A DNA stretch of 64,000 nucleotides from Agromyces soli (GTDB lineage Bacteria > Actinomycetota > Actinomycetes > Actinomycetales > Microbacteriaceae), in contig NZ_CP094533.1 in NCBI RefSeq assembly GCF_022811605.1, forward strand, positions 2,294,001 to 2,358,000, given 5' to 3'. The translations under genes were made by a program, and so were the position numbers. Under the pieces are notes generated by a model. That model did no database searches, was not told the DNA's origin, and saw only the letters and a list, made by a program, of their open reading frames with translations. Below, piece after piece: positions 27,234-38,284 of the stretch (position 1 is its first letter; each line of letters opens with the position of its first letter).

Positions 27234-27905
27234 GTGACCACGACGAGCGAGACCCGCAGAGGGCGGGCGAAGCCGATGTCCGTCGACGAGCGCCGCGAGG
27301 CGATCGCCCGGGCGACGCTGCCGCTGCTCATGGCGCACGGACGCGACGTCACCACCCGCCAGATCGCCGAGGCCGCGGGCGTCGCCGAGGGTACGCTCTT
27401 CCGCGTCTACGGCAACAAGGACGCGATCGTGGATGCCGCGGTCGCGGCCTATCTCGAGCCGGGACCCTTCCGCGCCGAGCTCCGCCGCATCGACCCCGCT
27501 CTGCCGCTGGAGCTCAAGGTGCGGATGATCATCGACCGCTTCCACGACCGCTTCGCCGGCATCTTCGGCGTCTTCGCGGCGCTCGGCACGCACCCGAGAC
27601 CGCCGGTCGACGTCAATGTCGACGCGATCGTCGCGATCTTCGCGGAGCTGCTCGCGCCCGAGCTCGAACGCCTCCGGGTGCCGCCCGCCACCGTCTTCGC
27701 CTTCGTGCGGGTCGTCGCGTTCCCCTCGGCCCTGCCGCACTTCAGCTCCACGATCTCGCTCGACTCCGCCGAGCTCGCGAGCCTCGTCTGCCGCGGCATC
27801 GCGCACGATCCGCCGGGCGCAGCGGCTGCGTCATCCGCAGCGGCTGCGTCCTCACCCGTCCCCGCCGACCTGCCCGCAACCGAGAGGAGCGAGCCGTGCT
27901 CGTAA
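27234..27905 (+). CDS. TetR-family regulator of the ABC exporter
   Basis: A 223-residue repressor with the helix-turn-helix VTTRQIAEAAGVAEGTLFRVYGNKDAIVD at about residues 40-70, an all-helical ligand domain and a low-complexity Ala/Ser tail. It is the first gene of an operon with two ABC exporter subunits; its stop overlaps the start of the first by 10 bases. It probably represses all three through the palindrome at 27201 and is released by an exported compound. Confidence 0.92.
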   Translation: MTTTSETRRGRAKPMSVDERREAIARATLPLLMAHGRDVTTRQIAEAAGVAEGTLFRVYGNKDAIVDAAVAAYLEPGPFRAELRRIDPALPLELKVRMIIDRFHDRFAGIFGVFAALGTHPRPPVDVNVDAIVAIFAELLAPELERLRVPPATVFAFVRVVAFPSALPHFSSTISLDSAELASLVCRGIAHDPPGAAAASSAAAASSPVPADLPATERSEPCS

Positions 27906-29629
27906 CCCTGCTTCGCCGCTATCTGCGGCCCTACTGGCCGTTCCTCGTCGCCGTCGTCGTCTTCCAACTCGCACAGTCGATCGCCTCGCTCTACCTGCCG
28001 AGCCTCAACGCCGACATCATCGACGACGGGGTCGCGACCGGCGACACCGGCGTCATCTTCCGCCTCGGCGGGATCATGCTGGCGATCACGCTCGTGCAGG
28101 TCGCCTGCGCGATCGCCGCCGTGTACTTCGGCGCTCGCGCGGCGATGGCCCTCGGCCGCGACCTCCGCCGCGCCGTGTTCCGCCGCGTCTCCGACTTCTC
28201 CGAGCAGGAGGTGTCCCGCTTCGGCGCACCGAGCCTCATCACCCGCTCGACGAATGACGTGCAGCAGGTGCAGATGCTCGTGCTGATGAGCTGCACGATC
28301 CTCGTGTCCGCCCCGATCCTCGCGATCGGCGGTGTCATCATGGCGCTCCGCGAGGACCTGCAGCTCTCCTGGATCATGGTCGTCGCGGTGCCGGTGCTGC
28401 TCGTCTCGGTCGGGCTCATCATCAGCCGCATGGTGCCGCTGTTCCAGTCGATGCAGCGCAAGATCGACAACGTGAACCGGGTGCTGCGCGAGCAGCTCAC
28501 CGGCATCCGCGTCATCCGCGCCTTCGTCCGCGAGGGCGTCGAGAGCGCGCGCTTCGACGAGGCCAACGACCAGCTCACCGACACCGCGCTGAAGGCGGGA
28601 CGGCTGTTCGCGCTCGTGTTCCCGATCGTCATGCTCGTGCTGAACCTGTCGAGCATCGCCGTGCTCTGGTTCGGCGCGTTCCGGGTCGAGGACGGCTCGA
28701 TGCAGATCGGCTCGCTCACCGCGTTCCTCAGCTACCTCATCCAGATCCTCATGGCCGTGATGATGGCGACGATGATCGCGTTCCTGCTGCCGCGCGCCGC
28801 GGTGTCGGCCGGACGCATCGGCGAGGTCCTCGAGACCGAGCCGAGCGTGGTCGAGCCGACCGCCCCGGTGAGCGAGCTCAGCGAGCCCGGCACCGTCGAG
28901 TTCCGCGATGTCACCTTCGCCTACCCCGGCGCCGACGAGCCCGTGCTGCGCGAGGTGAGTTTCACCGCCCGGCCCGGTGAAGTGACCGCGATCATCGGCA
29001 GCACCGGCGCCGGCAAGACGACGATCGTGAACCTCGCCGCGCGACTCTTCGACTCGACGTCCGGCAGCGTCCGCGTCGGCGGCGTCGACGTGCGCGAGCT
29101 CGACCCCGACGTGCTGAACGCGCAGTTCGGACTCGTGCCGCAGAAGCCCTACCTCTTCGCCGGCACCGTCGCCTCCACGCTGCGCTACGGCAACCCCGAC
29201 GCGAGCGACGAGGAGCTCTGGGCCGCGCTCGAGACCGCGCAGGCCCGCGACTTCGTCGAGGCGATGCCGGAGCGGCTCGAGGCGCCGATCGCGCAGGGCG
29301 GCACGAACGTGTCCGGCGGACAGCGCCAGCGGCTCTCGATCGCCCGCGCGCTCGTCAAGCGGCCGGCCGTGTTCCTGTTCGACGACTCGTTCTCGGCGCT
29401 CGACACGGCGACCGATGCGCGCCTGCGGGCTGCGCTCGAGCGCACCGTCGGCGACGCCACGATGATCGTCGTCGCCCAGCGCGTCGCGACGATCACCGGC
29501 GCCGACCAGATCCTCGTCGTCGAGGGCGGTCGCATCGTCGACCGCGGCACCCACACCGAACTGCTCGAACGATCGCAGCCGTACCGCGAGATCGTCGAGA
29601 GCCAGCTGAGCGTCGAGGAGGCGGCATGA
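27896..29629 (+). CDS. Heterodimeric ABC exporter, subunit 1 (degenerate ATPase site)
   Basis: A 577-residue exporter half-transporter: six membrane helices (about residues 15-300) and a nucleotide-binding domain (about 335-570). Walker A is GSTGAGKTT and the signature is VSGGQRQR. Walker B is [11 protein letters not shown], where the usual catalytic Glu is Asp. This is the pattern of the non-canonical partner in heterodimeric exporters such as TM287/288 and BmrCD. GAGAGGAG lies 6 bases before the GTG. The stop overlaps the next subunit as ATGA. Confidence 0.93.
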   Translation: MLVTLLRRYLRPYWPFLVAVVVFQLAQSIASLYLPSLNADIIDDGVATGDTGVIFRLGGIMLAITLVQVACAIAAVYFGARAAMALGRDLRRAVFRRVSDFSEQEVSRFGAPSLITRSTNDVQQVQMLVLMSCTILVSAPILAIGGVIMALREDLQLSWIMVVAVPVLLVSVGLIISRMVPLFQSMQRKIDNVNRVLREQLTGIRVIRAFVREGVESARFDEANDQLTDTALKAGRLFALVFPIVMLVLNLSSIAVLWFGAFRVEDGSMQIGSLTAFLSYLIQILMAVMMATMIAFLLPRAAVSAGRIGEVLETEPSVVEPTAPVSELSEPGTVEFRDVTFAYPGADEPVLREVSFTARPGEVTAIIGSTGAGKTTIVNLAARLFDSTSGSVRVGGVDVRELDPDVLNAQFGLVPQKPYLFAGTVASTLRYGNPDASDEELWAALETAQARDFVEAMPERLEAPIAQGGTNVSGGQRQRLSIARALVKRPAVFLFDDSFSALDTATDARLRAALERTVGDATMIVVAQRVATITGADQILVVEGGRIVDRGTHTELLERSQPYREIVESQLSVEEAA

Positions 29630-31608
29630 GCGAGACGAAGACCCCCCGCACCCCGGTGCGCCGGGGCCCGATGGGCGGCGGACCGATGGGCGGCATGGGC
29701 ATGCCCGCCGAGAAGTCGATGAACTTCGGCCCCTCGGCGAAGCGCCTCGTCGGGCGGCTCGCGCCCGAGCGCGGCCCCGTCGTGTTCGTCATCCTGCTCG
29801 GCATCGTGAGCGTCGTGTTCTCGGTGCTCGGCCCGAAGATCCTCGGCCAGGCGACGAACCTCATCTTCGAGGGCTTCTTCTCGGCCCAGCTGCCCGCGGG
29901 CGCCACCAAGGAGCAGGTCGTCGAGGGGCTGCGCGCGCAGGGGCAGGACCAGCAGGCCGACCTGCTGTCCTCGCTCAACCTCACGCCGGGCCAGGGCATC
30001 GACTTCGGCGCGGTCGCGACCGTGCTGCTCTGGGTGCTCGCCCTGTACGTGCTGTCCTCGCTGTTCGGCTGGGCCCAGGCCTACGTGCTGAACGGCGTGA
30101 CGCAGCGCACGGTGTACCGGCTGCGCCGCGAGGTCGAGGAGAAGATCCACCGGCTGCCGCTGTCGTACTTCGACAAGATGCAGCGCGGCGAGCTGCTCTC
30201 CCGAGTCACGAACGACATCGACAACATCTCGCAGACGTTGCAGCAGACGATGAGCCAGCTGCTCACCTCGCTGCTCACCGTCGTCGGCGTGCTCGTGATG
30301 ATGTTCGTCATCTCGCCCTGGCTCGCCCTCATCGCGCTCGTCACGATCCCGGCGACGCTGCTCATCACGACCGTCATCGCGAAGCGCTCGCAGAAGCAGT
30401 TCGTGGCGCAGTGGACCCACACGGGCGTGCTGAACGCGCGCATCGAGGAGGCCTACTCCGGTCACTCGCTGGTGCGCGTCTTCGGCCGCAGGAAGGAGGT
30501 CGAGCAGTCCTTCGACGAGAAGAACGAGGAGCTGTACCAGGCCAGCTTCGGCGCCCAGTTCGTGAGCGGCATCATCATGCCCGCCATGATGTTCGTCGGG
30601 AACCTCGTCTACGTCGTCATCGCCGTCGTCGGCGGGCTCATGGTCTCGGGCGGTTCGATCTCCCTCGGCGACGTGCAGGCGTTCATCCAGTACTCCCGGC
30701 AGTTCACCCAGCCGCTCAGCCAGCTGGGCGCGATGGCGAATCTGCTGCAGTCCGGCGTCGCGAGCGCCGAGCGGGTCTTCGAGCTGCTGGACGCCGAGGA
30801 GCAGGTGCCCGACCCCGTCGAGCCGGAGACGCCCGCCGAGGAGTCCGGCCGGCTCGTCTTCGAGGACGTCTCGTTCTCCTACGACCCCGAGAAGCCCCTC
30901 ATCGAGGACCTCTCGCTCGTCGCGGAGCCCGGGCAGTCGATCGCGATCGTCGGCCCGACCGGCGCGGGCAAGACGACGCTCGTGAACCTGATCATGCGCT
31001 TCTACGAGCTCGACGGCGGGCGGATCACCCTCGACGGCGTCGACGTCACGAAGATGACCCGCGACGAGCTTCGCGGCCGCATGGGCATGGTGCTGCAGGA
31101 CACCTGGCTGTTCGCCGGCACCATCCGCGACAACATCGCCTACGGCCGGCCGGATGCCACGGAGGAGGAGATCCTCGACGCCGCCCGCGCGACGTACGTG
31201 GATCGCTTCGTGCGCTCGCTGCCCGACGGCTACGACACCGTGCTGGACGACGAGGCGTCGAACCTCTCGGCCGGCGAGCGGCAGCTCGTGACGATCGCCC
31301 GGGCGTTCCTCGCGCAGCCCTCGGTGCTCATCCTCGACGAGGCGACGAGCTCGGTCGACACCCGCACCGAGCTGCTGCTGCAGCACGCGATGAACGCCCT
31401 GCGGGCCGACCGCACGAGCTTCGTCATCGCGCACCGGCTGTCGACGATCCGCGACGCCGACCTCATCCTCGTGATGGAGGCCGGCCACATCGTCGAGCAG
31501 GGCACGCACAGCGAGCTGCTCGCGGCGGGCGGGGCGTACGCCCGGCTCTACGAGGCGCAGTTCGCCGCACCGCTCGAGGACGACGCGGAGGAGGCGGTGG
31601 CCTCCTGA
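29626..31608 (+). CDS. Heterodimeric ABC exporter, subunit 2 (canonical Walker B)
   Basis: A 660-residue half-transporter with a 40-residue Gly/Met/Pro-rich cytosolic N-terminus, six membrane helices with a 45-residue insertion after the first, and an ATPase domain. Walker A is GPTGAGKTT and Walker B is [11 protein letters not shown] with the catalytic Glu. The signature is LSAGERQ rather than LSGGQ, so the complete ATP site would be formed with the signature of subunit 1. The complex probably exports drugs or lipids; the substrate is unknown. Confidence 0.93.
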   Translation: MSETKTPRTPVRRGPMGGGPMGGMGMPAEKSMNFGPSAKRLVGRLAPERGPVVFVILLGIVSVVFSVLGPKILGQATNLIFEGFFSAQLPAGATKEQVVEGLRAQGQDQQADLLSSLNLTPGQGIDFGAVATVLLWVLALYVLSSLFGWAQAYVLNGVTQRTVYRLRREVEEKIHRLPLSYFDKMQRGELLSRVTNDIDNISQTLQQTMSQLLTSLLTVVGVLVMMFVISPWLALIALVTIPATLLITTVIAKRSQKQFVAQWTHTGVLNARIEEAYSGHSLVRVFGRRKEVEQSFDEKNEELYQASFGAQFVSGIIMPAMMFVGNLVYVVIAVVGGLMVSGGSISLGDVQAFIQYSRQFTQPLSQLGAMANLLQSGVASAERVFELLDAEEQVPDPVEPETPAEESGRLVFEDVSFSYDPEKPLIEDLSLVAEPGQSIAIVGPTGAGKTTLVNLIMRFYELDGGRITLDGVDVTKMTRDELRGRMGMVLQDTWLFAGTIRDNIAYGRPDATEEEILDAARATYVDRFVRSLPDGYDTVLDDEASNLSAGERQLVTIARAFLAQPSVLILDEATSSVDTRTELLLQHAMNALRADRTSFVIAHRLSTIRDADLILVMEAGHIVEQGTHSELLAAGGAYARLYEAQFAAPLEDDAEEAVAS

Positions 31609-31617
31609 CGCGGAGGC

Positions 31618-32247
31618 TTACGGGGTCGGGCTCGGCGTCGGGGTGGTGACCCCGGTGACGAAGTCGACGTACGTGGGGTCGTTCAGCATCACGATCGACA
31701 GCAGCACGAGCGTCACGACGAAGGAGGCCGCGCCGCCGGCGAGCGGGATCCAGAAGGCGAGCCGCCCCGCGCGCAGACGGAGGACCGACAGGCCCAGCAC
31801 GACGGCGTAGAGGGCGAGCTGGATGATCGTGCCGACGAGCACGAGCGTGGGCAGCCACTCGGGCGGGGTGAACGTGCCGACGCCCATGAGGTCGTAGCTC
31901 AGCTGCATCTGCCGGGGGATCTCCTGCAGCGATGCGGCCGAGTTCCAGGCGCCGAACGCGCCGAAGGCGAGCAGGCCGATCGTGAGGATCCGGTCCCAGC
32001 CGGGTGCGCGACGGGCCGGGGCGGCCGCCGAGGCATCCGCCGGCGTCGGCTGCGGCGGCAGCGGGGCGGATGCCTCGGGGCGCGCAGGCGCGGCGGGCGC
32101 GCTCGGCTCGGCCGCCTCGGGCGGCTGCCAGCTCCAGCCGGGGGGCGCGTACTCGCCGTAGCGAGGACGAGGCCGCTCGTCCAGAGACGGGGGAGTCGGG
32201 GTGCCCGGCTCCGGCGTCTCTGGACGTGCGGCCTCGTCGTTCGTCAT
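31618..32247 (-). CDS. DUF6264-like membrane protein
   Basis: A 209-residue protein with a Pro/Ala-rich N-terminal half containing RPRPRYGEYAPPGWSWQPPE, a motif of the DUF6264 group in Microbacteriaceae, then four membrane helices and a Pro/Thr tail. Function unknown. It starts 7 bases after the stop of the aldolase gene on the same strand, so the two probably share a transcript. Confidence 0.75.
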   Translation of the reverse strand: MTNDEAARPETPEPGTPTPPSLDERPRPRYGEYAPPGWSWQPPEAAEPSAPAAPARPEASAPLPPQPTPADASAAAPARRAPGWDRILTIGLLAFGAFGAWNSAASLQEIPRQMQLSYDLMGVGTFTPPEWLPTLVLVGTIIQLALYAVVLGLSVLRLRAGRLAFWIPLAGGAASFVVTLVLLSIVMLNDPTYVDFVTGVTTPTPSPTP

Positions 32248-32254
32248 CTCGGCC

Positions 32255-33286
<1,032 letters not shown>

Positions 33287-33380
33287 GGAGGCTCCTTCGT
33301 GACGACAGCGGGATCGGCTCGAGTCTACCGAGTTCGCGCGTCGCGCCCAGGGGTGCGCGGGGGTCGGCCAGGATGATGGC

Positions 33381-34418
33381 GTGATCGTTTCGCTCGATGT
33401 CGCTGATCTGACGGACCCCCTCGTCGCCGCGGTCGTCGCCGCGGCGGCCGGCTGTCTCCCGCTCGTCGGCGGGGGCGACGGCGACGCGCTCGACGGGGCG
33501 GCGGTCGCGGCCATGCGCGGGGCGCTCGCCTCGGCGCCGGTCGAGGGGCGCGTCGTCGTCGGCGAGGGCGAGAAGGACGAGGCGCCCATGCTGAGCCCGG
33601 GCGAGCGCTTCGGCCGCGGCGGCGTCGCCGTCGACCTCGCGGTCGATCCCGTGGACGGCACCCGGCTCGCGGCGGCCGGGCGACCGGGCGCGATGGCCGT
33701 GGCTGCGGCGACCGCCCGCGACGGCTTCCTGCACATCGGGCCGGCGCACTACCTCGACAAGCTCGTCACCTGGGTGCCGGGCCTCGGAGCGGCGGATGCC
33801 CCGGCCGGCGAGCTCCTCGCGGCGGTCCCCGCACTCGTGGCGCGGGCGGCCGAGCTGCGCGGCGTCCCGGCGGCCGAGGTGCGCATCGCCGTGCAGGAGC
33901 GCCCGCGCAATCGCGGCCACGCCGAGGCGGTGCGGGCGAGCGGCGCCGAACTCGTCGCCTTCGAGCACGGTGAAGTGGAACGCAGCCTGCGGGCGCTGCA
34001 CGGGGGAGCGCGCGACGGATCGGTGCGAGCCGGAGCATTGGCGGCCGCCGATGCCGGGCCCTTCGGCGAGGGGCCGCTCGACGCCGTCCTCGGCATCGGC
34101 GGCGCCCCGGAGGGGGTCATCGTCGCGGGCGCGGCCCGCGCGCTCGGCGGATCGATGCTCGCCCGCTTCGCCCCGCAGTCCCGGCGCGAGGCGGAGCGGA
34201 TCCGAAGCGCCCTCGGGGCGGACGTCGTCGACCCGCGGCGGGTGATCTCACTCGAGCTGCTCTGCGCAGGGCCGGCCGAGGTCGTCGTGGCCGCCGTCAC
34301 CCCGTGCGAGATCGGCGTCGAACTGCCAGGCGCCGAGGATCGTGCCGGCGGGGTCCGGGTGGCGTGGTGGTCGGCCGCCTCGGGACGACACGGGCGGATG
34401 GACTTGCCGGGCGGTTAA
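33381..34418 (+). CDS. Divergent GlpX-type (class II) fructose-1,6-bisphosphatase paralogue
   Basis: A 345-residue member of the class II FBPase family. The metal and substrate motifs GEGEKDEAPML, DPVDGT and GIGGAPEGV are kept, but the rest is Ala-rich and much more diverged than the neighbour at 34562. The common GlpX N-terminus is shortened and the C-terminus carries an extra 40-residue Trp-containing tail. It may be a phosphatase with a changed substrate or a reduced-activity paralogue. The GTG at 33381 has a CAGGAT hexamer 6 bases upstream. Confidence 0.8.
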   Translation: MIVSLDVADLTDPLVAAVVAAAAGCLPLVGGGDGDALDGAAVAAMRGALASAPVEGRVVVGEGEKDEAPMLSPGERFGRGGVAVDLAVDPVDGTRLAAAGRPGAMAVAAATARDGFLHIGPAHYLDKLVTWVPGLGAADAPAGELLAAVPALVARAAELRGVPAAEVRIAVQERPRNRGHAEAVRASGAELVAFEHGEVERSLRALHGGARDGSVRAGALAAADAGPFGEGPLDAVLGIGGAPEGVIVAGAARALGGSMLARFAPQSRREAERIRSALGADVVDPRRVISLELLCAGPAEVVVAAVTPCEIGVELPGAEDRAGGVRVAWWSAASGRHGRMDLPGG

Positions 34419-34431
34419 GAACGGGCGAAAT

Positions 34432-34445
34432 TGCACGGCCGTGCA
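34432..34445. promoter_or_regulatory. 14-bp perfect palindrome upstream of glpX
   Basis: TGCACGGCCGTGCA is perfectly symmetric and lies 35 bases upstream of the candidate glpX -10, where an operator for a dimeric regulator would be expected. The regulator is unknown. Confidence 0.5.
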
Positions 34446-34479
34446 CGCCCAAACCGCGTCGGGTTTCGCGGCGGCTCGT

Positions 34480-34485
34480 TAGGCT
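34480..34485 (+). promoter_or_regulatory. Candidate glpX -10 element TAGGCT
   Basis: TAGGCT lies 76 bases before the ATG at 34562. No clear -35 is visible; the palindrome at 34432 lies just upstream. Confidence 0.45.
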
Positions 34486-34561
34486 CGTGGTGGCGGGAAC
34501 ACCGCCGATCGGCGCGCCGTGAGACGATCCGCGGCGCAGATGCGTCCTGGAGGACCCCCTC

Positions 34562-35551
34562 ATGAGCAACGAAGCCAGCCTGTTCCACCACCCCGACCGC
34601 AACCTCGCGCTGGAGCTCGTGCGGGCGACGGAGGCGGCGGCGATCCGGGCGGTTCCGTGGATCGGCAAGGGCGACAAGAACGCGGCGGACGGCGCCGCGG
34701 TCGACGCCATGCGGGCCTTCCTCGCGACGGTCGACTTCGATGGCGTCATCGTGATCGGCGAGGGCGAGAAGGACGAAGCCCCGATGCTCTTCAACGGGGA
34801 GCGGGTCGGCTCCGGCAACGGCCCCGCCTGCGACATCGCGGTCGACCCGATCGACGGCACCTCGCTGACCGCGGCGGGCCGTTCGCACGCACTGTCGGTG
34901 CTGGCGGTCTCGGACCGGGGCACGATGCTCGACGCCTCCAGCGTCTTCTACATGGACAAGATCGTCACCGGCCCGGCGGGCCGCGGCGTCGTCGACATCC
35001 GCAAGCCCATCGGCGAGAACATCCGTGCGTACGCCGCCGCGATCGGCAAGGACGTCGCCGACGTGCGCGTCGCCGTGCTCGACCGCCCGCGCCACGAGCA
35101 GCTGATCGCCGACATCCGCGCCGCGGGCGCCGGCACCCGGCTCATCCTCGACGGCGACGTCGCGGGCGGCATCAACGCGGCCCGGCACGACTCGCGCATC
35201 GACATGTGCGTCGGCATCGGCGGCAGCCCCGAGGGCATCACGACCGCGTGCGCGGTGAAGGCGCTCGGCGGCTTCATGCAGGGCCGCCTCGCGCCGAAGG
35301 ACGACGAGGAGCGCGCCCGCGGCGCGGCGGCGGGGCTCGACGTCGACGCGGTGCTCGAGCTCGAGGACATGGTGCGCGGCGACAACACCTTCTTCGTCGC
35401 GACCGGCGTGACCGACGGCGCGCTCGTCGCGGGGGTGAAGCGCGAGGGCGACTACATCACGACGGAGTCGGTCGTGCTGCGCTCGAAGTCGGGCACGCTG
35501 CGTCGCGTGCAGGCGGAGCACCTCGCCTCGAAGTGGCTCGACGAGGACTGA
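34562..35551 (+). CDS. glpX: Class II fructose-1,6-bisphosphatase
   Basis: Hydrolyses fructose-1,6-bisphosphate to fructose-6-phosphate in gluconeogenesis. It has 329 residues, the normal length. Motifs are NPDRNLALELVRATEAAA-like at the N-terminus (here HHPDRNLALELVRATEA), GEGEKDEAPML, DPIDGTSLTA, and GIGGSPEGITTACAVKALGG. ATG 34562 follows GGAGGA by 8 bases. It is the likely housekeeping enzyme, next to its diverged copy and to the aldolase gene. Confidence 0.95.
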   Translation: MSNEASLFHHPDRNLALELVRATEAAAIRAVPWIGKGDKNAADGAAVDAMRAFLATVDFDGVIVIGEGEKDEAPMLFNGERVGSGNGPACDIAVDPIDGTSLTAAGRSHALSVLAVSDRGTMLDASSVFYMDKIVTGPAGRGVVDIRKPIGENIRAYAAAIGKDVADVRVAVLDRPRHEQLIADIRAAGAGTRLILDGDVAGGINAARHDSRIDMCVGIGGSPEGITTACAVKALGGFMQGRLAPKDDEERARGAAAGLDVDAVLELEDMVRGDNTFFVATGVTDGALVAGVKREGDYITTESVVLRSKSGTLRRVQAEHLASKWLDED

Positions 35552-35618
35552 GTCCAGCCCCTCGACGCGACCCTGTTCGCGTGCCAGGCTGTGCCCTGGA
35601 CCGATCGAGGAGGTTGCC

Positions 35619-36008
35619 GTGATCGAGATTCGCGATGCGTTCCCGGGCTTCGCCGTGCGGGATGTCGAGGCGGCGCTCGCCTTCTACCGCGACGTGCTGG
35701 GGCTCGAGGCGGTCGAGGCGATGGGCGGCTTCCGCTTCGCCCTGCCGTCCGGGCAGTCGGTGTTCGTCTACGGCAAGCCGGACCACAGTCCGGCGCCGTT
35801 CACGATCCTGAACTTCGAGGTCGACGACGTCGACGCCGCCGTCGATGCGCTGAACGCGGCCGGCGTGGTGACGAAGATCTACTCCGGCGAGCAGGATTAC
35901 GGCACCGACGAGCGCGGGATCGCGCACGGCCGGGAGTCGGGGATGGGGCCGGACATCTGCTGGTTCCGCGACCCGTCCGACAACGTGCTCAGCGTGCTGC
36001 GCGGCTGA
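35619..36008 (+). CDS. VOC-family (glyoxalase/bleomycin-resistance fold) protein
   Basis: A 129-residue single VOC unit with two beta-alpha-beta-beta-beta modules: FAVRDVEAALAFYRDVLGLEA in the first and FTILNFEVDDVDAAVDAL with WFRDPSDNVLSVL in the second. The family includes glyoxalases, antibiotic-binding proteins and dioxygenases, so the function is open. GAGGAGG lies 5 bases before the GTG. It stands alone. Confidence 0.88.
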   Translation: MIEIRDAFPGFAVRDVEAALAFYRDVLGLEAVEAMGGFRFALPSGQSVFVYGKPDHSPAPFTILNFEVDDVDAAVDALNAAGVVTKIYSGEQDYGTDERGIAHGRESGMGPDICWFRDPSDNVLSVLRG

Positions 36009-36037
36009 CGGCGGCTGAGCGGCGGGCCTCGCCCGAC

Positions 36038-37522
36038 TCAGTCGTCGTCGCCGAGCCGAGCCCGGATGCCGGCATCGATGTCGGCGAAGACGTCGAGTTC
36101 GTCGGCCGCTGCGGCGGCGGGTGCCGCGGGCGACTCGAGCACCTCGGCGTCGGCGACGTCGCCGGCGCGCTCGCCGGCGTCGCGCTCGGCGGGGATCGCC
36201 GTGGTGAACTCGTACGCGGTCAGCTCGCGCGGGCTCTCTTCGATGCCCTCGAGGGTGGCGAGCACCTTCGTCTCGTCGAGCGCCTTGAGCTTGCGGGCGG
36301 TCGGCAGCACGCGCGACTCGAGCGAGCCGACGAAGGTGTTGTAGTCCTTCACGGTGCGCTCGATGGTGCGGCCGAGCTTCTCGATCTGCCCGGCGGTGGT
36401 GGCGAGGCGGCCGTAGAGCTCGCGGCTGAGGTCGAAGAGCGTCTTCGCCTCCTTCGTGAGCACGTCCTGCTGCCAGCTGAACGCGACGGTCTTCAGCACC
36501 GACCAGAGCGTGACGGGCGAGGCGAGGGCGACCCGCTTCGAGAAGGCGAACTCGAGCAGCGACGGGTCGGCCTCGAGCGCGCTCGAGATGAGCGACTCGC
36601 TCGGGATGAACGCGATGACCATCTCGGGGGAGGCGCCGAGGCCCTCCCAGTAGGTCTTGCCGCCGAGCGCGGTGATGTGGTCGCGCACGGCCTTCACGTG
36701 GTTCTTCATGAGGCTCTCGCGGCGGCCGGCATCGGCGCCGGTCGCGGTCGCCGGGATCTGGCTCGCCTCGAGGTAGGCGTTGAACGGCACCTTGGCGTCG
36801 ACGGCGATGTGCTTGCCGCCAGGCAGGTGGATGACCATGTCGGGGCGGCCGGCGCCGGCGTCGGTGGTGACCGAGTGCTGGGTGTCGAAATCGACGCGCT
36901 CGATGAGCCCCGCGGCCTCGACCACGCTGCGCAGCTGCGTCTCGCCCCAGACGCCACGGGTGCTGTTCGAGCGCAGCGCCGAGGCGAGGGACTCGGCCGT
37001 GGAGCGGAGCCGCTCCTCGTTCTCGGCGGCGATCTTCAGCTGCTGGCTGAGCTCGCCGTGCTGCTGGTGCCGCTGCGTCTCGAGCGCGGTGACCTTGCTC
37101 TGCATCTCGGTGAGGGTCTGCTTGACGGGCGCGAGCGCCTGGAGCACCTTGCTGTCGGCGGCCTCGCGCTGCTCGCGCTCGCGCCGCTCGAGCTCATGGC
37201 GCTCGACGATCTCGCGGTACTGCTGCCTGGCGCTCAGGATCTGCTCGCGGAGGCCCTCGGCGGTCGCCTCGATCGCGGAGAGCTCGGCGCGCAGCTCGGC
37301 CTGCGCGCGCTGCTCGTCGGCGAGCAGCCGGGAGCGCTCGGCCGCGTGCTCGGCCTGCAGGGCGGCCAGCTGCGCCTCGTGGCGCGCCTCGACGAGCGCG
37401 GGGTCTTCGGCCGGCGCGGCGTCGGGGCTGCCGGCGGCCCGGCGCGACGCCAGGACCCAGGTGGCGAGCCCCCCGAGGGCGGCGCCGACGAGGAGGCCGA
37501 TGATGAGCAGCAGGATCTCCAT
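36038..37522 (-). CDS. rmuC: DNA recombination protein RmuC
   Basis: A 494-residue RmuC family protein: an N-terminal membrane anchor (LLLIIGLLVGAALGGLATWVL), a coiled coil (about residues 55-190), and the C-terminal nuclease-like domain with RGVWGETQLRSVVEAAGL, RPDMVIHLPGGKHIAVDAKVP and AFIPSESLI. RmuC restrains recombination between inverted repeats in E. coli. The acidic C-terminal tail of 60 residues is an addition. It follows the DnaQ-like exonuclease gene by 78 bases on the same strand. Confidence 0.94.
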   Translation of the reverse strand: MEILLLIIGLLVGAALGGLATWVLASRRAAGSPDAAPAEDPALVEARHEAQLAALQAEHAAERSRLLADEQRAQAELRAELSAIEATAEGLREQILSARQQYREIVERHELERREREQREAADSKVLQALAPVKQTLTEMQSKVTALETQRHQQHGELSQQLKIAAENEERLRSTAESLASALRSNSTRGVWGETQLRSVVEAAGLIERVDFDTQHSVTTDAGAGRPDMVIHLPGGKHIAVDAKVPFNAYLEASQIPATATGADAGRRESLMKNHVKAVRDHITALGGKTYWEGLGASPEMVIAFIPSESLISSALEADPSLLEFAFSKRVALASPVTLWSVLKTVAFSWQQDVLTKEAKTLFDLSRELYGRLATTAGQIEKLGRTIERTVKDYNTFVGSLESRVLPTARKLKALDETKVLATLEGIEESPRELTAYEFTTAIPAERDAGERAGDVADAEVLESPAAPAAAAADELDVFADIDAGIRARLGDDD

Positions 37523-37600
37523 GCCGACAGTGTCGCAGCCGCCTCCGACATCCGCGCCGAGGCGCCCGGCGAGCCGACGCCGCGGACCGGCTGCGCGCGC

Positions 37601-38218
37601 CTACTGCAGGGCCATCGGCCCGTGCGCGGCGTCGCGCGCCTTGACGGCGCGGGCGCCGAGCGCCCCGACGCGCACGCCCGTGACGTGGGCGAGCCGCTCG
37701 AGGTCGTCGGCCTCGTGCCGCCTGGCGGCGTGGGCGACGATCGCGGCGCACGCCTCGGCGTCGTCGAGGGCGTTGTGGTGCGAGAAGTCCTCGAAGCCCG
37801 CCGCCATCGCCGCGACCGGGAGACGGTACGAGTCGAGGTGGTAGGTCTTGCGAGCCACCTGCAGGCTGCACAGGTAGCGGTGGTCGGGAACGGGCAGCTC
37901 GAGCACCGCGCAGCTCTTCTCGATCACGCCCATGTCGAAGCCCGCGTTGTGCGCGACCAGCCAGTCGGCGCCGGCGAACTCGCGGAACTCGGCGAGCCGG
38001 TCGCCCCAGCCGGGCGCCTCGGCGACCATCTCGGGCGTGATGCCGTGGATGCGCACGTTCCACTCGACGAACTCGTCGTGCGGGAACGGCGGGCGCAGCA
38101 GCCAGTACTCGCGCTCGACGACGCGGCCGTCGCGCACCTTCACCATGCCGACCGAACAGGCGGAGGCTCCAGAGGAGTTCGCGGTCTCGAAGTCGATGGC
38201 GGTGAAGTCCACTGGCAT
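37601..38218 (-). CDS. DnaQ-like 3'-5' exonuclease domain protein
   Basis: A 205-residue DEDD exonuclease. The motifs are AIDFETAN (DxE), WLVAHNAGFDMGVIEK (ExoII) and HHNALDDAEACAAIV (ExoIII with HxxxxD). It lacks the BRCT domain or polymerase fused to many relatives. It may act in proofreading or DNA repair. The start at 38218 is chosen because the exonuclease fold begins at PVDFTAIDFE. It precedes rmuC on the same strand. Confidence 0.9.
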   Translation of the reverse strand: MPVDFTAIDFETANSSGASACSVGMVKVRDGRVVEREYWLLRPPFPHDEFVEWNVRIHGITPEMVAEAPGWGDRLAEFREFAGADWLVAHNAGFDMGVIEKSCAVLELPVPDHRYLCSLQVARKTYHLDSYRLPVAAMAAGFEDFSHHNALDDAEACAAIVAHAARRHEADDLERLAHVTGVRVGALGARAVKARDAAHGPMALQ

Positions 38219-38284
38219 GCGGGCATCGTCGCACGCGCCTCCGACGGTTGACGGATGCCTCGCCGCGGGCGTGGAATGGGAGAC

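Noticed and set aside
29185..31509. A 774-codon antisense frame across the ABC exporter genes
   Set aside because: Complement of genes with full Walker A, Walker B and signature motifs; no independent support.
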